A stretch of DNA of 64,000 nt. Origin: Tomocerus qinae. Its lineage: Eukaryota > Arthropoda > Collembola > Entomobryomorpha > Tomoceridae. The notes under the pieces are model-generated. The model saw only the letters and a program-made list of their open reading frames with translations. It was not told the origin of the DNA and made no database searches. The position numbers and the translations under genes are program-made. The stretch is from NCBI GenBank assembly GCA_020055645.1, contig CM034546.1, positions 10,664,001-10,728,000 of the forward strand, given 5' to 3'. Positions 21,559 through 32,199 of this stretch are shown here, in pieces; positions within the stretch are counted from its first letter, which is position 1, and each line of letters opens with the position of its first letter.

Positions 21559-24500
21559 CTAAGAATTTCTAGAACGAAGATTATAATTATGATGTACAAT
21601 ATCAACAGACTCGGCACTTTCAGGAATTAACATTGGTACCGTAGAAATTCCATCAGGCCGATCAAAGTAAGGTTTAAGGTTCATAATATTATGTACACCT
21701 AAACTAACATTATCTGGCACACCAGCCAACTCATAAGTAACATTAGAACATTTTCTTATAATTTTATGAGGACCTTGCCAGCGAAAAGCAAACTTCTTTA
21801 TAAACTTTTTGAGCTTGTTGGAGAGTGGATGAGTGCGTAGCAATACTAGATCTCCAACAGAAAAAGAAGTCAACTTATGATGTTTATTATAGTGTTTAGC
21901 CTGCCTACTGTGAGCAATTTCGATATTTTTCCGAGCCTGTGCATACACTTTCACAAATGTACTGAGTAACTCGGATTTATAATTACTTCTAGATTGCATT
22001 TCGTCATCAGACTCCTCGGAAATCCATCTGTCAAAAGGCAAAGAGATTTCACGTCCCAAATTCAACATTGCTGGACTAAATCCAGTCGTTTCACTAACCG
22101 CAGTACGTAATGCGAGGGCAACTTCTGGCAAAAATTCATCCCATTTGGAATGTTTTTGGGCTAAATATGAAGAAAGAATTGCTCTTATGTTGCGATTAAC
22201 TCGCTCAGCAATATTGCACTGAGGGTGATACGAAGTTGTGAATCTGTGCTTAATCTTCCAGATTTTGCACAAATTAGCCACGGTAGAAGAACGGAAATTG
22301 GAACCGTTGTCTGAAAGAAGAGCTGCTGGAGCTCCCCACCTACAAAATATCTCTTTATGTAGAATATTTGCAATCCTGTGAGCTTTCCCATCGCGCAAAG
22401 GGAAAAGTTCAACCCATTTCGTAAAATGGTCAACAATAACGAGAAGTTGAGTATTTCTACTCGCAGTAGTAGGTAAAACACCAATTAGGTCGACAGCCAA
22501 AAGATCCCATGGACCAGAAGTTTTTACACTTTGGAGTTGGCCCGAAGGTAGAGTATTGGGGGATTTTGTCGACTGACAAACGTGACAAGATTTCACGTAT
22601 GAATACACATCTTCATGCATATTGAACCAGAATACTCGACGTAACAGCCGAAGTATTGTTTTTCGGTAGCCCATGTGACCACTTTCAGAACGATCGTGAA
22701 AATATGACAAAATGTCATTTCGCAAAGATCTTGGGATGAAAGGATATCGGCCCCCGTATTTACCAAACTTGTACAGAACTCCATTCACAACATTAAAACC
22801 CGGAGGTAAATCTGTCAATAAAGCCTGAACTTCGGAGTCAAGAGCTTGCTGCTCTTTTATTGAAGTCAAAGTAATAGAATTGGTAATAGTGGTAAGGAGA
22901 ATATGAGATGGAAATTGGACTGGAGGAAACATTTCCTCATTAATAATTTCTTCCTCAGGCTTACCGACTGGGGCACGTGAAAGTGCATCGCTGACTACAT
23001 TAAGTTTTCCTTTAATGTGAGAAATTATGGGCTGAAAATCTTGGATTTTTAAAGCCCAGCGCGTTAATTTGCTGTTGGTATCGCGCATACTATGAAGCCA
23101 AAGGAGAGCCTTATTATCAGTTTGAAGCTGAAATTCTTGTCCATCAAGATAGTGTTCAAACTTTTTGAGAGCCCAGATGATAGCAAGGCATTCTTTCTCA
23201 CATGCATGGTAATTTGATTCAGTTTTAGACAAAGATCGACTCGCAAAAGCAATAGGTCGTTCACGACCAGAATGAGTGATCTGAGTCATAACTGAATTGA
23301 CACTTTGATCGGATGGCAAATCTGAAACTTGAGCCAAAACTCCAGCAATTCCAACATCAGATGCATCCGTACGAAGAATGAAGGGTTTAGAAAAATCAGG
23401 GACAGATAGAGTAACAGTATTACACAAAGCATGAATAAATTTGTCAAAAGCTTGTTGTTGTGCATCACCCCAGCGGAATTTTTCACTTTTCCGTAAAAGT
23501 TTATTTAAAGGGGCGGCTATATCACTAAAGTGATCAATAAAATGGCGGTACCACCCACAAAACCCGAGAAAGCGTTTAATGTCCTTGGGGGACTTTGGAA
23601 TAGGGTAATTTTTCACTGCTGAAATTTTATCCGGATCGGCTTTAACACCATCAGGTGAAATAATAAAGCCTAGATACTTAACAGTAGTTTTTCCAAAATT
23701 ACACTTGTCGAGATTTATGGTAAAGTTTGCTGAGCGGAGCTTTTCTAGCACGAACTTAACATGAAGGACGTGTTCCTCCCAAGAATTCGAATATATTATA
23801 ATATCGTCTAAGAACGCATCAGCAAATTTACCGCGACATTCAGCTAACAATTCATCCATAAATCTTTGGTAAATACTAGGAGCTGTTTTGAGGCCAAAAG
23901 GTAAACGATTAAAAGAAAATTTTCCTAATTCACAGACAAAAGCTGTGTAATCAACAGAATCTGGGTGCATAGGAAATTGCCAGTAACCTTTCCGTTTATC
24001 TAAAACTGAAATAAATTTAGCTCTTCCAGCTCGTTGGAGTAAGTCAGGAATATGACGGAAGACATACGGATCACTTTTCGTTCGCTGATTTACTTTGCGA
24101 CAGTCTAAAGTGAATCTGTATTTTTCACCTTCTTTATGCAGATGCACAGGAGAAGCCCACTCGGAAGTGGAAGGTGAAATTATGCCTAATCGTAGCATAT
24201 CCTTAATCATGGAATTTAAAATTTCATTTTTAGCTGGGGAAATACGGTATGGTTTCTGAGCAATAGGTGGTCCTGTTACATCAAGTTTGCACTGTATTAA
24301 GGGAGTACACCCAATTTTGTCACTAGCGACATCCGAAAAACTTTCCAACAAATCATTTATTTCCTTTTCCTGTTGGCTATTGAGACCTTGTAAAGCACAA
24401 AGATACTCTTTATTAGAACAAGCATGCTCAATTTTCGGTTCGGTAGAAAAGAAAAATCTACCACGTGGAGTATCAAGTTGAATATTTGCATGATTAATAA

Positions 24501-24816
24501 AATCAAGGCCAAGTACCAACGGAAAAGGAAGTGAACGCATTATTTTAAAATCAAAGTCAAAATATCTATTTGCTAAAGCAATATTTAATGACATTGAGCC
24601 AAGTGGATAGACATTTGAATTGTCAGCCAGAGTAACCGGTGACATTGACTTTTTATTAAATTGCAGTTTTAAGGATGTTACTGTGTCATAACTGATGTAG
24701 GTTTTATCAGAAGCAGGATCCAGAATAGCTGTGAAAATTCTATCAAATAATTTAACAGTAACTCTAGGGGCAATTTTAGTAAAATATTCGGGTGCAGAAG
24801 TAAAGCCCGAATTCAC
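21559..24816 (-). CDS. pol: pol polyprotein of the Ty3/gypsy element
   Basis: A 1085-codon frame. In order it holds an aspartic-protease-like region (residues ~20-110), reverse transcriptase (~180-410, with the catalytic box FADAFLDDIIIYS), RNase H (~440-610, TDASDVGIAGVLAQ), the integrase zinc finger (HDRSESGHMGYRKT ... CHVCQ), the integrase core (AVDLIGVLP ... LLSDNGSNFRSS) and a C-terminal GPY/F module (WQGPHKIIRKCSNVTYEL). It makes the enzymes that copy and integrate the element. It overlaps gag by 4 bases in another frame and has no obvious ATG of its own there, so it is probably expressed by the frameshifting or reinitiation known in this family. Confidence 0.93.
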   Translation of the reverse strand: MNSGFTSAPEYFTKIAPRVTVKLFDRIFTAILDPASDKTYISYDTVTSLKLQFNKKSMSPVTLADNSNVYPLGSMSLNIALANRYFDFDFKIMRSLPFPLVLGLDFINHANIQLDTPRGRFFFSTEPKIEHACSNKEYLCALQGLNSQQEKEINDLLESFSDVASDKIGCTPLIQCKLDVTGPPIAQKPYRISPAKNEILNSMIKDMLRLGIISPSTSEWASPVHLHKEGEKYRFTLDCRKVNQRTKSDPYVFRHIPDLLQRAGRAKFISVLDKRKGYWQFPMHPDSVDYTAFVCELGKFSFNRLPFGLKTAPSIYQRFMDELLAECRGKFADAFLDDIIIYSNSWEEHVLHVKFVLEKLRSANFTINLDKCNFGKTTVKYLGFIISPDGVKADPDKISAVKNYPIPKSPKDIKRFLGFCGWYRHFIDHFSDIAAPLNKLLRKSEKFRWGDAQQQAFDKFIHALCNTVTLSVPDFSKPFILRTDASDVGIAGVLAQVSDLPSDQSVNSVMTQITHSGRERPIAFASRSLSKTESNYHACEKECLAIIWALKKFEHYLDGQEFQLQTDNKALLWLHSMRDTNSKLTRWALKIQDFQPIISHIKGKLNVVSDALSRAPVGKPEEEIINEEMFPPVQFPSHILLTTITNSITLTSIKEQQALDSEVQALLTDLPPGFNVVNGVLYKFGKYGGRYPFIPRSLRNDILSYFHDRSESGHMGYRKTILRLLRRVFWFNMHEDVYSYVKSCHVCQSTKSPNTLPSGQLQSVKTSGPWDLLAVDLIGVLPTTASRNTQLLVIVDHFTKWVELFPLRDGKAHRIANILHKEIFCRWGAPAALLSDNGSNFRSSTVANLCKIWKIKHRFTTSYHPQCNIAERVNRNIRAILSSYLAQKHSKWDEFLPEVALALRTAVSETTGFSPAMLNLGREISLPFDRWISEESDDEMQSRSNYKSELLSTFVKVYAQARKNIEIAHSRQAKHYNKHHKLTSFSVGDLVLLRTHPLSNKLKKFIKKFAFRWQGPHKIIRKCSNVTYELAGVPDNVSLGVHNIMNLKPYFDRPDGISTVPMLIPESAESVDIVHHNYNLRSRNS

Positions 24817-25784
24817 TTCTTCCCGGAAGAGTTTCCCGAACCGGAAGTGGACGAAGTGGAAGTAGATGCTGTAGATTCAGCCAGTTTCTTTTTCTTTAGC
24901 TTTTCACATGTAGAAACATCATGACCGGTCTTTTTACAGTATTTGCAGAATAAAGACGTGTCAGTGGTAGAGGTAGAATGAGCAGAATCAGCATTTGTGT
25001 CAGATTTACTTGAAGATTGACCACTAGAATTATTGGTAGTAGTAGAGGCAGAAGGGTTAAAAGTAAACTTTTTGAAAGGTTGTTTTGGCTGAACTTTAAC
25101 CAAAGGGTCAGTTGAACGAGATCGAAACAACTGTTTACCCTGAGCTGCTCTAGTTTTATTTAAGTCAGCAATAATTTCCCGTGAAAGGATAATTAAGTTG
25201 ACAACTGTGGTTGTTTTTAATGTGCGAAAATGCACTGAGAGCTCAGGTAGGCAAGAGTTGACAATACGCTCAATGATATTAGCCTGTGTGACAGTAGTAC
25301 TTGCTTTAGTATACAAATTGGAGATTTTCCAGCAAAAAGTTTCGAAAGGATCATCTATATGCTGCTTTGTTTCAAAAAGTTTCTGAACTAACAGATCCTT
25401 TGAACTACCGCAGTGATGATATGCACAGAATTCCTTCCTAAAGCCTGTAAAATCTTTAATTGTGGATTTAACTCCACGAAACCAATTTGCACTGTCACTA
25501 TTAGTTGCAAGAAGTCGACCCGCCAAAAAGTGCCATTGCTTTCTATGTACACCTTTTTGAATAAAATATTCCTCAACTTCGTCGAGGAAAGCGTTTGGTG
25601 TCATCTGTGCCGGGTCATATTTCGGCGTCGGGATAGCAGGGGCGGCATCTATTACAATAGAATGCGGCAAGTCAGTTGCAGCTTTTTCCAAAACCTTAAT
25701 TGATTTTAAGGCATCAGCATGGGCAGTTTGCAAGTCTTTAAATTCTGCCTTTAAAGCATCCAGCTGGTCTTCAACAGAAGTCAT
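24813..25784 (-). CDS. gag: gag of the Ty3/gypsy element
   Basis: A 323-codon ORF starting MTSVEDQLDAL. It begins with a coiled-coil-like stretch, followed by a retrotransposon capsid region (FLDEVEEYFIQKGVHRKQW, FETKQHIDDPFETFCWKISN) of the kind that packs the RNA into particles. A Ser/Thr-rich linker leads to a zinc knuckle, CKYCKKTGHDVSTC (C-x2-C-x4-H-x4-C), close to the C-terminus, followed by lysines and a Ser/Thr/Gly-rich tail. The ~800-bp leader between its ATG and the 5' LTR has no supported gene. Confidence 0.9.
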   Translation of the reverse strand: MTSVEDQLDALKAEFKDLQTAHADALKSIKVLEKAATDLPHSIVIDAAPAIPTPKYDPAQMTPNAFLDEVEEYFIQKGVHRKQWHFLAGRLLATNSDSANWFRGVKSTIKDFTGFRKEFCAYHHCGSSKDLLVQKLFETKQHIDDPFETFCWKISNLYTKASTTVTQANIIERIVNSCLPELSVHFRTLKTTTVVNLIILSREIIADLNKTRAAQGKQLFRSRSTDPLVKVQPKQPFKKFTFNPSASTTTNNSSGQSSSKSDTNADSAHSTSTTDTSLFCKYCKKTGHDVSTCEKLKKKKLAESTASTSTSSTSGSGNSSGKK

Positions 25785-26569
25785 ACTGGAATAAGTTCAA
25801 GTTTACTAGAACACAACCTTGAAAGATGAATGTCAAGTTTAAAGATAAACTTGAAGATGACCTTGGACTGAAAGTAGGATTTTTAAATACTGACAAAATT
25901 GTCAGATGCAAATCCGAAGAAAATCAGAAGACGAAAGAAAATAAAATATGTAGTGAATACGGTAGAATCGCTATTGCTCACGCTAGACAGGCTACAGAAT
26001 GTCGACAAGCTAGACTTTGCTAATTTAAATTATGCAGGAGACAGATAGATAAAGATCTGTTAGCTTAAATTCAGTAGCACCAACCAACTAGTAAAAAGCT
26101 CAAGAAGTTTGCTCATGTGTGGTACACGGTCAAAATATAATTCAATACTTTATACATGTACTCGATTTAGAGTCATCAAAAAGACACAAAAATAATATTT
26201 CCAGAATTTATTTTACAATATATTACTACCTTTTAGAGCACAATAAATTACGCAGAATGCAATGAAGTCAATGATAATTGTGTAGAATACTTAATTACCA
26301 AGATGTAGCAAATTTACTCAATATAGCGTAAATGGTAAAAACCAAAAAAATTCAACTTTTTGTACGTGTAGCATAAATATAATATTTTTCAAAATAACCG
26401 AAAATATATGTTTGCAGCAAGCTATGCACCTCAATAAGCTTTAGAGCAACTCAAACTACCAGAGAAAATCAAAAATAAGTGTATAGGATATCAAATATCA
26501 GAAAAAACACATCAAAAAATGTTCGAAATTTTACGAAAAAAACTGAATTTGTACAATTCACAACGTTTA

Positions 26570-26580
26570 GTTGGGCGCCA
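26570..26580 (-). other. Primer-binding site of the LTR element (tRNA-Lys type)
   Basis: On the minus strand tggcgcccaac lies three bases after the 5' LTR. TGGCGCCCAAC is the word complementary to the 3' end of tRNA-Lys in many retroelements. This fixes the direction of the element and the exact inner edge of the 5' LTR. Confidence 0.75.
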
Positions 26581-26583
26581 TAT

Positions 26584-27115
26584 TGTGACGTAAGGGGAAG
26601 TCTACAATAACCTTTCGTAAGAAAGGGTGAAATGAAAGAAAGAGAGTATAAAAAGGTTCGATGTATTTTGTACAAAGTCAGTCTTTTATTTATATATGAA
26701 CACGTAGTGGATTAGATCCAAGAGAAAATAGACTGCCAATCATATAATATGCCAATTCGGTTAATAAAAATATAGATACATAATAATTTAGAATTTAATT
26801 AGTACATTAGGTCTTCTGAAGTGAAGCGAAGTGAAGAAATGTGCCGTTCGGCAAAGAATGATCGAAGACAGCAGTGCTGCTGTTTGAAGAGAAGGCTAGC
26901 CAGCAGTGCTGCTGGGATCAGGAGAGGAAGGTAGAAGGACCGTTCGGTCCGAGAGGAGAGCAAGGTATCAGCTCAGGTGCTGATGAGTTTCCAGAGTAGA
27001 TCTGGAGGTGAAGGTTTCTGGATTCGTGACTTGCTGAGCCAATGCAAGTCACAGGACTTTGGGCCGCTGAAGTGTAGCGTCTTTCAGACGCACAGTACGA
27101 GTGTCAGGGGTTACA
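26584..27115 (-). repeat. 5' LTR of the Ty3/gypsy element
   Basis: 532 bp, the same length and, by eye, the same sequence as 20360-20891. Promoter and start of the element transcript are expected here on the minus strand. Confidence 0.93.
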
Positions 27116-27434
27116 ATGTCTTTGCGGTAAACATAAAGGGTTGATCTCAATGAGACATATTGTGGCATGTTTATTTGATCTTGAAAATTCCACCTGGGTG
27201 GCTCCTTTCTTTGATTGACGATATTAGCTTTAGTTTACTTGCTTGATCAGTTGGTTAGAATATTATTAATAAATATATATTTAATTTACCTATATAATGC
27301 TTCCAGTAATGAGTTGGGGTTTTCATCCACAGCTACCCTTAAATTGTTTTTGAATGTTAATATTTTGATATCTTCAACTTCATCTTCATGTGTGTGTTGC
27401 GTAGAGTTAGTAATTGAACAAATGTAATCATCTT
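27116..27434 (-). pseudogene. MULE-associated-protein-like gene, proximal part
   Basis: Exon 27434-27290 follows a ttttag acceptor and ends at a gtaaat donor. It encodes an acidic segment and then ILTFKNNLRVAVDENPNSLL. A second exon-like piece (about 27211-27116) encodes PPRWNFQDQINMPQYVSLRS and STLYVYRKD and runs directly into the LTR element. 'PxYxSLRSxLYxxRK' before 'LPxLP' is typical of the segment preceding the DDE domain in MULE-associated proteins, as I recall them. The distal part is at 20359-20183. Upstream exons were not found. Confidence 0.45.
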
Positions 27435-28500
27435 CTAAAATCAAGGACACACTCTCCTACATCGCCAATGATAAGATTTTCCCCACTTGCTTGACTCTAC
27501 GATAAGTATAGTTTAAATGAACTAAAATCTTTCCCTTTAGACTTCCCCCTAAAAAATAAAAATCTGCTGACATTTTTTAAAATATTGACAATAGAAATGA
27601 AACTGAATGCAAAAGTCTTATCTGGGTAGTAGAATGTCTTTGTCCAAAATGCATCAAAGATTGCCATTGGAAATTCAGTTCGCTGATATGTTGATTTAAG
27701 TAATTTTACATAAATTAAGATACAGGAAATATGATACACATAATCACATAATATAATTATTGTTAAAATATTGCTGCATGTTAGAGCATTTGCATAAAAT
27801 AAGTTTTACAGTACATTTCGTTTCTTATTTGCCTAGTATGCAAATATCTTGATTATGAGCCAGTGTTCGAATTAATACAGTTGAATACAGAGAGAAGTTG
27901 CATACAGATACATATACATCATGAAATCACATACACATGCATACACATTAAGTAACATACACACAAATATCGCACATAAATGTAAGGTAGCATTGTATAA
28001 CTTAGTTGAAGTACCCATCCTCACACGACTTGGCTTAAACTACGGCAACGCTGTGATTGCCGAGCAACATTTTCTACCTATTTCTGTCCTCTGCTTGTAC
28101 CCGTCCTCAGAAGGAGCTCAACTCAGGTAGCTAGACTTTTCGTCGGCTACACAGACCCCTATCATTGATTGATACAAGCCATACAGGAGTTCTTGGAAAA
28201 CTGGAGAGAAATGAAGTTAAAATAAAATGATGCACCTTAATTGAACACATGGATAGAATACACATGCAGTAAATGCTATCATAAATGTTCAATAATTATA
28301 CATAGGAACTTTTATTTTAGGCTAACATCTAATGGTAGTTAAAATATTTGACAAAAATGGTAACTGTATTATTAAATTATAGTTAGATTTGTTGCGAGGG
28401 ATTGAAAAGGGTAATTTGTGTTAATTTGTCCATTCTCCTAGGACTATCTACCTGCTACATTTATTAATACAATTGAGCATTAAGAGCTGATGAGGCATGT
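27435..28500. other. Intergenic with SINE-like repeat copy 2
   Basis: No gene is supported. On the minus strand, 28140-27940 is the partner of the dispersed repeat at 19495-19680 (shared words 'cagcgttgccgt' and 'gtacttcaactaagt'). Around 27905-27970 is a short 'catacaca' simple-sequence stretch. Confidence 0.4.
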
Positions 28501-28770
28501 CAGTTTTGCATGCTAATAAATGTGTTTTTCAGTAGGCAAAAGGTTTTAAGCATAGTTTACACGGACAAACTTGGTTGGGCAAGAAAGTTGACTACATACA
28601 TAATTTAACGAAATTGGCATGAACAGCCTCAGTGCACCCCTCTGCACACTTATTTCTTTCCGACAAGCCATTATTTATTTAGTATTTTAGATGTATGAAA
28701 ATATTCATAAGTTCTTGACACAATTAGGAACCCATTTAATCTTAAAAGTAATCAAAGAGGTTTTTTAGGA
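28500..28770. repeat. Duplicate of the outer receptor flank
   Basis: This block matches 2286-2560 closely in the same orientation ('gtgtttttcagtaggcaaaa', 'aacgaaattggcatgaacag', 'gaaaatattcataagttctt'). It lies ~0.8 kb downstream of the stop codon of the receptor at 29536-32046, without a small receptor gene beside it, so it is an orphan remnant of the duplicated unit. Confidence 0.65.
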
Positions 28771-29535
28771 ATACTTTCTCCATAAGAGCATATAGTAACA
28801 TAGGTACTTGAATGTACATACATATCTTCTGCTATATGAATGGCAATTTTGTTTTGTTCACAGAAAATTTAGAAGGTGGTGTATACATGATATTCTAATT
28901 TCAAAATAATAATTTCACATTTTCACTTTAAGTTGAAGTTTAAGTAGTGTTCGGGCCCAGCTCAATGTGTCTCTGAGAAGCGATGGTCTTTAATTGGATA
29001 GCGCCATATTGTACATTTTACGTAAGTACATAATGGATTATAGCTTTATGTCTAAGCATCTAAATTAAGATAAACAAAGCACATATCAAAAGTAACCGCT
29101 ATTTGAACATTTAGCTAATTTTAGATTAATTTATTTAATGCTATTAAGATACAAAATAAAAACCGTCATGTTGTCGCCCTCCACTCTCCCACATAATAAA
29201 ATATTATTGGAGGTGTATCGTTACTGCTAGAATTGTTACCGCCACCGTCATGTTACCTAAGGGAAAGTATTCCAACTTTGCATAAATTTAACAAATTCAA
29301 ATATGAACTAACCGAGAGAAAGAGAAAACAGGTAACATAAGTACCACAATTAGAAACAATAATACAATTTTATTTGACAATAATATTAAAAGTTGGGGTT
29401 GGAAATCCACATTGATTTGGAAAATTTATGAACAGCCCCATCGCTATTGTCACAGATAATTTGCCAAACGGGTTTTGCCAAATTGATGACACCATTTTTT
29501 ATCCACCTGTATGCCATATACACTCAATAGTGTTT

Positions 29536-32046
29536 TTACTCAGGTCCTTCTGACGAGTTAACATTTATTTTCACAACCCTTTTAAATACATTTTTATTAT
29601 TGTGTGAAGCTGCTGAAACCCTATTAAAGGGAAAACTCGGTATTCTTCGTTTCAAATTAATAAATTTTGATTTAAAATAACGACATAATTTAGAAAACCA
29701 TTGACGAATTATACGAAGCACAACATATTTAACTTCCCAAAAAAATGTCAAAACAAACAAAATGATACAAACCAAATAAATTCCAAAAATGGTAAAAATA
29801 TTTGAATTGTAGAAATTCAAAGGGCGGGGTTGCTGTTTATCGAAACAATGTTTACATAGGGTGAAATTAAAGTGGTTAAAGACATACATCCATTTATCGT
29901 AGAGCCCAGATTCAGTCAAAATAATAAATTTTAGAGAAATAAATTCTCGAAGAAGAATTGAATTGCCTCTGACTTGCGTGCCAAAAGTAATAGTATTGTT
30001 GTCAGGAGTTCCAATATACAACTTTTGTTTCAGTTGGACGCCCGATTTAATGTCCCAAAAAGAATCGTTTAAGAATCGATGAATCTTGCTCTGTCTATCT
30101 ACAAAAACTGATTTATTACATTGAGATATCCAATGTTGAAAACTTGATAAAGGTGAAGCCAGTGGAAACTGAATCTTTTTCTTAGTTATATTCATATTTT
30201 CACCAAAAATAGGATTTATGGCGGAATCAAATAAAAGAAGGAAATATCTAGAGACAGAATTTGGAATTCGATTTGACAAATCCAATGCAGATCTTACAGT
30301 TTCAATTGGTACATCCTGAAATTGTAACTTCTTCGAGCTGAAAATGAATTTTCTGCATTTTTGAGTGTTTATGTCTAATGTTTTATTAAAATGTATATAA
30401 CAGTTGTAATTGGACAATATTGTATGCTGTGCAAAATTTGACATTGTCGATGGTTCGTATGGCGACTGTGCCCATGATTGTATGAATGAACCAACAACTG
30501 AAATATCATCCAAAGTTTTAATTTCGTCAAACGACTCGATTTGTTTTACAGGTCTGGGTTCAGTTAAATCGGTGACAACAATGCCTGCATAGCCATAGGT
30601 GAGAACAATAAACATCAGTAGATACAGACCCAGAACAATTTTAAACCAGAAATATTTCTCCAATATTTTCGGGTATCCGCAATTGTTACAGACAGCAAAA
30701 GCACAACAAGTGAAGATGAATTGGTAGATTTGGTTGTGCTTCAAATAGAAAGTGAATTGGAAAAATATTGTGACAAGGAATATTGTCAACAGAATCCCAA
30801 TCCATGCTGAAGTTTGAAATGGACGGATGTAGCCGTAGAACGAAAGACTCTCATCCTCCAGAATCACACAAGATATATAATTGTAACTCTCTGAGTGAGT
30901 TGGAATTGTGATTGCATATTTTGCGGCCGTTGCCTTTTCGTAACTTATATCCGCTTTTACAAGTTTTTTGTTCAGACGACATATAGGTGAATCAATACTC
31001 ATAGTTGTATTGGGAAATCTATTTAAGATGATCGAAGATAAAATGAAACTTACATCGATTTGGTTTCCCTCAAAAGAAGATCGAAATTTTTCGTTTGGCA
31101 ATATTAGCCCACAATAATGATCAAAAGCTACAGTTGTAGATGTAGCTATACGCTCAATTGTTAAATGCATTTGATTTTTCTTGTCATAAATTTTCAACGA
31201 CTTGTCTGCACGCATCTTTCTCAATACTTTTCGATCAAGAGTATTTTCTTCTGTTGCATTTTGCAAAAAGACCAAACTGTCCAACAAATATATTGATATT
31301 ATTCCGGTATTTTCGTTGTCTAGCCGACATTTCCCGCAGATGAAGAAAATTCTTTCATCTTCTTTCATCAGTGACTGCACAAAATAATTTCCTTCTAACC
31401 TATCAAAATGAGGTTCAATCGCAATCAAAAATTTGGTTTGAATTTCAAGGGTACTCAGAGTTTCTGTTTTAATGAGGAAATAAACATTTGTTTGATCTAG
31501 AATATTCCGCCTCTCAAACACATAACATATTTTCCTCAGTGACAGATAAGGTTTATTGAATGTAGTGATTTCATGGAACCTGAAATTATTTCCTATGTAT
31601 AGAATTATGTAATTTGTCAATGTTAGGTCAATAAAGTTGTCTAACTTCATATCAATAGAAATATGTACAACACATTTGAATCGATTATTTAAATAAGGTG
31701 AATATTCGTCAAAAGATGATGGCTTGTAAAAGCACATTTCATCCGAATTCGAAAACTGTAGAAACATTTGTAAATCCATGTTCCCTTTGTTGATCAGTTT
31801 ATGCTTTTGGGTGAAACTTCTTCTTATATAATCAACATTTGTGATTGAATATGGAGATTTTATTTCAAATAGCTCTTTCAGTATCTCTGCAATTGGTTCC
31901 GAATCCGTTTCGTAAATAATTATGTTGATGTAGCAATCCTTCTCAATCAAAAATAGATTTTCCAATTTTCCAGCATAAATAATATTTGGTAGATTAAAAA
32001 TAATAGTCACAAAAATTCCAACGAATGTAGGTTTTGATGAAATCAT
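29536..32046 (-). CDS. Divergent ionotropic receptor (IR-like)
   Basis: The frame is open for 879 codons from 32175, but I place the start at the ATG at 32046, where a signal peptide begins (MISSKPTFVGIFVTIIFNLP). This gives 836 residues. The topology fits an ionotropic receptor: a long extracellular N-terminus with an S1-like region; first membrane segment ~414-435 (AWIGILLTIFLVTIFFQF); pore-like hydrophobic stretch ~440-454 with CNNCGYP following; third segment ~469-494 (LLMFIVLTYGYAGIVVTDL); S2-like region ending LTESGLYDKW; last segment ~750-771 (FGIYLVCIILFVLTFFW); and a basic cytoplasmic tail. LxESGLxDKW is typical just before the last segment of IRs. It is intronless and intact. It is only distantly related to the four smaller receptors. 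A chemosensory role is inferred from the family. Confidence 0.8.
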   Translation of the reverse strand: MISSKPTFVGIFVTIIFNLPNIIYAGKLENLFLIEKDCYINIIIYETDSEPIAEILKELFEIKSPYSITNVDYIRRSFTQKHKLINKGNMDLQMFLQFSNSDEMCFYKPSSFDEYSPYLNNRFKCVVHISIDMKLDNFIDLTLTNYIILYIGNNFRFHEITTFNKPYLSLRKICYVFERRNILDQTNVYFLIKTETLSTLEIQTKFLIAIEPHFDRLEGNYFVQSLMKEDERIFFICGKCRLDNENTGIISIYLLDSLVFLQNATEENTLDRKVLRKMRADKSLKIYDKKNQMHLTIERIATSTTVAFDHYCGLILPNEKFRSSFEGNQIDVSFILSSIILNRFPNTTMSIDSPICRLNKKLVKADISYEKATAAKYAITIPTHSESYNYISCVILEDESLSFYGYIRPFQTSAWIGILLTIFLVTIFFQFTFYLKHNQIYQFIFTCCAFAVCNNCGYPKILEKYFWFKIVLGLYLLMFIVLTYGYAGIVVTDLTEPRPVKQIESFDEIKTLDDISVVGSFIQSWAQSPYEPSTMSNFAQHTILSNYNCYIHFNKTLDINTQKCRKFIFSSKKLQFQDVPIETVRSALDLSNRIPNSVSRYFLLLFDSAINPIFGENMNITKKKIQFPLASPLSSFQHWISQCNKSVFVDRQSKIHRFLNDSFWDIKSGVQLKQKLYIGTPDNNTITFGTQVRGNSILLREFISLKFIILTESGLYDKWMYVFNHFNFTLCKHCFDKQQPRPLNFYNSNIFTIFGIYLVCIILFVLTFFWEVKYVVLRIIRQWFSKLCRYFKSKFINLKRRIPSFPFNRVSAASHNNKNVFKRVVKINVNSSEGPE

Positions 32047-32199
32047 TTTGAATAAACTTTTGTTGTCCTCAGCTGTTTGAACTAATGGCTTATTGAAAAA
32101 AGACTTTTTGGTAAATTTAATGTGAACATCTGTTCTAAAAACTGTAAACGTTAATGGGCTGAGATAGGGTTTCAAATATCAGTGGAAAATATCAGCGTA

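Larger units (their letters stand above)
20360..27115 (-). mobile_element. Ty3/gypsy LTR retrotransposon, whole-looking
   Basis: The 6,756-bp element is bounded by two 532-bp LTRs (20360-20891 and 26584-27115) that look identical by eye, starting TG and ending CA. A 4-bp target duplication, atgt, flanks it. All its genes read on the minus strand: gag (25784-24813), pol (24816-21559) and a third ORF (21334-20825). A tRNA-Lys-type primer-binding site sits next to the 5' LTR and a purine tract next to the 3' LTR. The pol domain order (protease, RT, RNase H, integrase with GPY/F module) places it in Ty3/gypsy. Identical-looking LTRs and open frames suggest a very recent insertion. It looks whole; I see no breaks. 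Confidence 0.93.

Noticed and set aside
25826-26023. Small plus-strand ORF in the leader of the LTR element
   Set aside because: Antisense to the element, no recognisable protein features; probably chance.
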